A stretch of 8,910 bases of DNA from Clostridiaceae bacterium (GTDB lineage: Bacteria > Bacillota > Clostridia > Oscillospirales > Acutalibacteraceae). The position numbers and the translations under genes were made by a program. The notes below the pieces were generated by a model that saw only the letters and a program-made list of their open reading frames with translations, was not told the DNA's origin and ran no database searches. The stretch covers positions 1 to 8,910 of the forward strand of contig JAEEHZ010000145.1 of assembly GCA_016281115.1 (NCBI GenBank), given 5' to 3'. Within the stretch, counting starts at the first letter, position 1, and each line of letters starts with the position of its first letter. Shown here piece by piece: positions 5,877 to 8,910 of this stretch.

Positions 5877-6656
5877 ATGATAATAAATATTGACGGTATT
5901 AACACAAATTACATAAAACAAGGCAGCGGTGAGGCTTGCCTTTTGCTTCACGGCTGGGGGGCAAATATAAAGCTTTTTGAGCGTTTGATAAACCTTTTAT
6001 CAGAGAAATATTGTGTTTACGCGCTCGATATGCCGGGCTTCGGCGAAACCGATGAACCGAAAGATACGTGGTGCGTTGATGATTATGTAGATTTTGTATT
6101 GAAATTTGCAGAAAAGATGAATATAACTTCGGCAAACCTTTTGGGACATTCGTTTGGCGGCAGAGTGATAATCAAAATGGTCAACCGTGAAAACACGGGA
6201 TTTGAGCCGCTTAAAATAATGCTTATTGACAGCGCCGGAATAAAGCCGAAAAAGAGCTTAAAGCAAAAGCTTTCGCTCAGGGCGTATAAGATATCAAGAA
6301 CTGTTATGCAGACGCCTCCGCTTAAAAAAATGTTCCCGGATGCTGTGGAGAATATGAGAAAAAAGAGGGGTTCGGCAGATTATAACTCTGCTTCTCCCGT
6401 TATGCGTTCAACGCTTGTTAAGGTCGTGAACGAAGATTTGACGCCTTTGCTTAAAAACATAAAACAATCAACACTTCTTATTTGGGGCGATAAAGACACA
6501 GCCACCCCGATAGACGACGCACGCCTTATGGAAAAGCTTATTCCCGACAGCGGCTTGGTCGTCGTTAAAGGAAGCGGGCATTATTCGTTTTTGGAGCAGC
6601 CCGTTTTTGTGGAAAGGGTAATTGCGTCGTTTATGAATTTGGAGGTGAGCGGATAA
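5877..6656 (+). CDS. Alpha/beta-fold hydrolase, substrate unknown
   Basis: A 259-residue cytoplasmic serine hydrolase of the alpha/beta fold; no signal peptide or membrane helix is seen. The landmarks are complete: oxyanion-loop motif LLLHGWGAN (residues 22-30), DMPGFGETDEP (51-61), nucleophile elbow GHSFGG with Ser92 (90-95), LIWGDKDTATP with the acid Asp207, and GSGHYSFLEQP with His235. Residues about 122-185 form a basic, helical cap. The family includes esterases, C-C hydrolases and haloperoxidase-like enzymes, and the sequence does not single out a substrate. GGGAG (5864-5868) lies 8 bases before the start. Its stop overlaps the next start (TAATG), so it is translationally coupled to the MurF-type ligase. 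A role linked to the cell wall or its precursors is inferred from context only. Confidence 0.9.
   Translation: MIINIDGINTNYIKQGSGEACLLLHGWGANIKLFERLINLLSEKYCVYALDMPGFGETDEPKDTWCVDDYVDFVLKFAEKMNITSANLLGHSFGGRVIIKMVNRENTGFEPLKIMLIDSAGIKPKKSLKQKLSLRAYKISRTVMQTPPLKKMFPDAVENMRKKRGSADYNSASPVMRSTLVKVVNEDLTPLLKNIKQSTLLIWGDKDTATPIDDARLMEKLIPDSGLVVVKGSGHYSFLEQPVFVERVIASFMNLEVSG
6641..6648 (+). promoter_or_regulatory. Near-perfect ribosome binding site of the MurF-type gene
   Basis: GGAGGTGA lies inside the end of the hydrolase gene, 7 bases before ATG 6656. The start ATG shares one base with the upstream TAA stop, so reinitiation or coupled translation is expected. Confidence 0.85.
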
Positions 6657-8263
6657 TGCTTATTTTTGCGCTTATTACAATGTTTTTGCTTGGCTATGCG
6701 ATTTGCGTGGTGTTCGGCGCCAAGCATTATATGCATATGTATCAATTAAATTCATACAAGCCACGTGTTCAGCAGCAGTGGATAAAGAAAAACAGTAAGA
6801 GTATTTGGGGAAAGTCTTTGCCTGCGTTGCTTATAATACCCATATGCCTGCTTTTTCCTAAAACAGGGCTTACTATCGGGGGTATATACTATATCATAAT
6901 AGCTTATATGAACCGCAGCACAAAAGCAAAAAAACCGCTTGTATATACAAACAGAGTAAAACGACTGATGACAACGGTGCTTATACTGACGCTCGGCGCC
7001 TGCGTGGGGGCATTTCTTCCTGCGTATTTGACTTTTTTGAACAAATCAACAATAAGCTATCAGGATAAGATGTCGGCAAAGCTTGTGCTTTCGCTTGTTA
7101 CGGTGCTTTATTACATAGCGTTGCCTTATATAGTGCTAATTGCGGATTACATAAATAAACCGATAGAAAAGGCGATAAACAATAAATTTATTAAAGAAGC
7201 AAAAAGCATAATAGCCTCTATGCCCGAGCTTAAGGTTGTGGGAATAACAGGCAGCTACGGTAAAACGAGCGTAAAGTATTACCTTACCTCTCTGCTTTCG
7301 GCAAAATATAACGTGCTTATGACGCCTGAAAGCTATAACACGACACTCGGTGTTGTGAGAACCATACGCGAGCGCCTGAGAGCCACACACGAGATATTTG
7401 TGTGCGAAATGGGCGCGCGTAATGTCGGAGATATAAAAGAGATATGCGATATAGTTCATCCGAAATACGGCATAATAACCTCGGTCGGACCCCAGCATTT
7501 GGAATCTTTTAAAACTATCGACAACATAAAGAAAACAAAGTTTGAGCTTGCCGATTCTTTACCCGAAGACGGTATTGCGTTTCTTAACGCAAATGATGAA
7601 AATATTGCGAGCGTAGGTTACAACAGAAAAAACATAACTTACGGAGTAGATGAAGGCGACTATAAGGCTTGTGATCTTAGGCTTTCATCAAAGGGAACGT
7701 CATTTACGATGATATGTCCGAGCGGCGAAAGGGCTGAGTTTTCAACAAAGCTTATCGGCAGGCACAATGTACAAAATGTTGCAGGCGCTATTGCCTGCGC
7801 AAACACGCTCGGCGTTCCGCTTTCTTCTTTGCAGGCGCCCGTTAGGCGCTTAGAAGCGGTAGAACACAGATTAAAGCTTAAAAAGCAGGGAAATGTTACA
7901 ATAATTGACGACGCTTATAACTCAAATCCAAACGGCACAAAAGTTGCTTTGAGCACACTTGCGATGTTTGACGGGATAAAAGTTATTGTAACGCCCGGTA
8001 TGGTCGAGCTCGGCGACAAACAGGATTTTTATAATAAAGACTTCGGAGAACGCTGTGCAGACGTTTGCGATTATATTATTCTTGTGGGCAGAAAACAGAC
8101 CGAGAGCATTGCCTTGGGCGTGCGTGAAAAAAGATTTGACGAAAGCCGGCTTATCATTTGCGATACTATTGACGAAGCTTTTAAAAAGCTTTATATGATA
8201 GATGCTCAGGGAAAAGAGCTTATTGCATTGCTTGAAAACGATTTGCCCGACAATTTTCTTTAA
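6656..8263 (+). CDS. Membrane-anchored MurF-type Mur ligase
   Basis: A 535-residue Mur ligase. The expected reaction is ATP-dependent addition of D-Ala-D-Ala to the UDP-MurNAc tripeptide, the last cytoplasmic step of the peptidoglycan precursor. Residues 1-165 hold about five hydrophobic segments (2-20, 55-67, 71-84, 104-126, 142-163) with basic loops, in place of the usual soluble UDP-binding N-domain of MurF. The ligase core follows: P-loop GITGSYGKTS (196-205, Lys203), CEMGARNVGDI (250-260), ITSVGPQHLE with His281, Lys295 in the KxEL motif, GRHNVQNVAGAIA (368-380), the MurF-like DDAYNSNP (418-425) and TPGMVELG (446-453). The C-terminus, LLENDLPDNFL, differs from the classic KGSRG-type ending. 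It is coupled to the hydrolase upstream and lies 26 bases before ddl, whose product would be its substrate. No Cys4 zinc cluster is present, so it is not MurT-like. Whether it is the sole MurF of the genome cannot be told here. Confidence 0.88.
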   Translation: MLIFALITMFLLGYAICVVFGAKHYMHMYQLNSYKPRVQQQWIKKNSKSIWGKSLPALLIIPICLLFPKTGLTIGGIYYIIIAYMNRSTKAKKPLVYTNRVKRLMTTVLILTLGACVGAFLPAYLTFLNKSTISYQDKMSAKLVLSLVTVLYYIALPYIVLIADYINKPIEKAINNKFIKEAKSIIASMPELKVVGITGSYGKTSVKYYLTSLLSAKYNVLMTPESYNTTLGVVRTIRERLRATHEIFVCEMGARNVGDIKEICDIVHPKYGIITSVGPQHLESFKTIDNIKKTKFELADSLPEDGIAFLNANDENIASVGYNRKNITYGVDEGDYKACDLRLSSKGTSFTMICPSGERAEFSTKLIGRHNVQNVAGAIACANTLGVPLSSLQAPVRRLEAVEHRLKLKKQGNVTIIDDAYNSNPNGTKVALSTLAMFDGIKVIVTPGMVELGDKQDFYNKDFGERCADVCDYIILVGRKQTESIALGVREKRFDESRLIICDTIDEAFKKLYMIDAQGKELIALLENDLPDNFL

Positions 8264-8289
8264 TATTTAATTATGGGGGATATGCAGAT

Positions 8290-8910
8290 ATGAAGATAAA
8301 ACTTGCCGTTTTGTTCGGCGGAAAAAGCGTCGAACACGAAATATCAATAATTTCCGCAGTGCAGGCAATGGCTGCGCTGAACCGTGAAAAATATGACGTG
8401 ATTCCCGTGTATATTACAAAGGATAACAGATTTTTCACGGGCGAATGCCTTTTTGATATAGAAAGCTACAAACAGAATTTAAAAAGTCTTGAATCTAAGT
8501 GTGAAAGAGTTATTTTTGTAAGCGAAAACGACAAAACGTTCATTGTAAAATATCCTCAAAAGAAATTTAAAAACAATGTGGTAGATTATATTGACGTTGC
8601 ATTGCCGATAGTTCACGGAACAAACGTTGAAGACGGCACAATGCAGGGATTTTTGCAGATGTATAATATTCCTTACGGCGGTTGCGATGTTATGTCGTCT
8701 GCCGTAGGTATGGACAAATACGTTATGAAAACGGTGCTTAAAGACAACGGTATTCCCGTGCTGGATTGTAAAGTATATACATCTTACGCTTATGAGCAAG
8801 GCGCAGATGAAATAATTAAAGATATTGAAGATAAATTCGATTATCCCGTAATAATAAAGCCCATAAATTTAGGTTCAAGTGTGGGTATCAAAAAAGCATC
8901 AAACAGAGAA
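8290..8910 (+). CDS. ddl: D-alanine--D-alanine ligase, N-terminal part (3' end outside window)
   Basis: The first 207 residues of an ATP-grasp ligase that joins two D-Ala molecules for the peptidoglycan stem. Visible motifs are LAVLFGGKSVEHEISIISA (residues 5-23), with Glu15 in the conserved D-Ala-contacting position, and PIVHGTNVEDGTMQGFLQ (106-123), where the common HGxxGEDG reads HGTNVEDG. PYGGCDVMSSAVGMDK (128-143) and YPVIIKPINLGSSVGI (185-200), with ATP-binding lysines Lys143 and Lys190, follow. The frame stays open to the window end. ATG 8290 is chosen because of the GGGGGA ribosome binding site (8275-8280), 9 bases upstream; the ATG at 8282 is in another frame. The omega-loop residues that separate D-Ala-D-Ala from D-Ala-D-Lac ligases lie beyond the window, so specificity is inferred. 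It is in the same operon as the MurF-type gene. Confidence 0.95.
   Translation, partial: MKIKLAVLFGGKSVEHEISIISAVQAMAALNREKYDVIPVYITKDNRFFTGECLFDIESYKQNLKSLESKCERVIFVSENDKTFIVKYPQKKFKNNVVDYIDVALPIVHGTNVEDGTMQGFLQMYNIPYGGCDVMSSAVGMDKYVMKTVLKDNGIPVLDCKVYTSYAYEQGADEIIKDIEDKFDYPVIIKPINLGSSVGIKKASNRE

Noticed and set aside
7136..7498. Minus-strand open frame of 120 codons inside the MurF-type gene
   Set aside because: It is antisense to the P-loop and EMGA motifs of the ligase core, and no ribosome binding site or domain is seen.
8290..8910. Vancomycin-resistance type D-Ala-D-Lac ligase
   Set aside because: The omega-loop residues that decide specificity are beyond the window, and no vanH, vanX or vanRS genes are nearby. 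The MurF neighbour fits a housekeeping Ddl.

Overview
The window looks like chromosome from an AT-rich Gram-positive anaerobe, most likely a Clostridia member of the Ruminococcus/Oscillospiraceae type. The evidence is protein content only: a Clostridia-style FeoB followed by a small Cys-rich FeoB-associated protein, a secreted dockerin protein, a GH25 muramidase, and a membrane-anchored MurF-type ligase next to Ddl. Every supported gene is on the + strand. I see no RNA genes, CRISPR array, insertion sequence or prophage, and no gap between genes exceeds 234 bases.

Layout. (1) Bases 1-1725: the 3' part of feoB (ferrous iron permease), then a 56-residue Cys-rich membrane peptide, closed by a hairpin terminator. 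(2) 1801-2770: an extended -10 promoter, a single-cysteine Bcp/AhpC-type peroxiredoxin and, 1 base later, a two-TM zinc-ribbon protein of unknown role, closed by a perfect 13-bp terminator. (3) 2834-4701: a one-gene unit with its own promoter and terminator. It encodes a secreted protein that joins a C39-like cysteine-peptidase domain, a complete two-repeat dockerin and a YD/RHS-like C-terminal region. (4) 4827-5796: a signal-anchored GH25 lysozyme-family hydrolase. (5) 5799-8910: a promoter and an apparent operon of an alpha/beta hydrolase, a membrane-anchored MurF-type ligase (start overlapping the upstream stop as TAATG) and a D-Ala-D-Ala ligase cut by the window end.

How the genes fit together. 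Regions 4 and 5 concern peptidoglycan. Ddl makes D-Ala-D-Ala, the MurF-type enzyme would attach it to the UDP-MurNAc peptide, and the GH25 enzyme cuts glycan outside the cell. The alpha/beta hydrolase is translationally coupled to the ligase, but its substrate is not evident. Regions 1 and 2 concern iron uptake and peroxide defence. Region 3 is the most unusual gene, because the dockerin implies docking to a cohesin on a cell-surface or cellulosome-like complex.

The -10 hexamers proposed for four transcription units all carry an upstream TG (TGnTATAAT or TGnTATACT). Three tandem start choices were moved downstream of the longest possible ORF because the longer start falls within the promoter or terminator or lacks a ribosome binding site. 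No clearly undescribed system is visible; the best candidates for novelty are the peptidase-dockerin-YD protein and the hydrolase/membrane-MurF pair.
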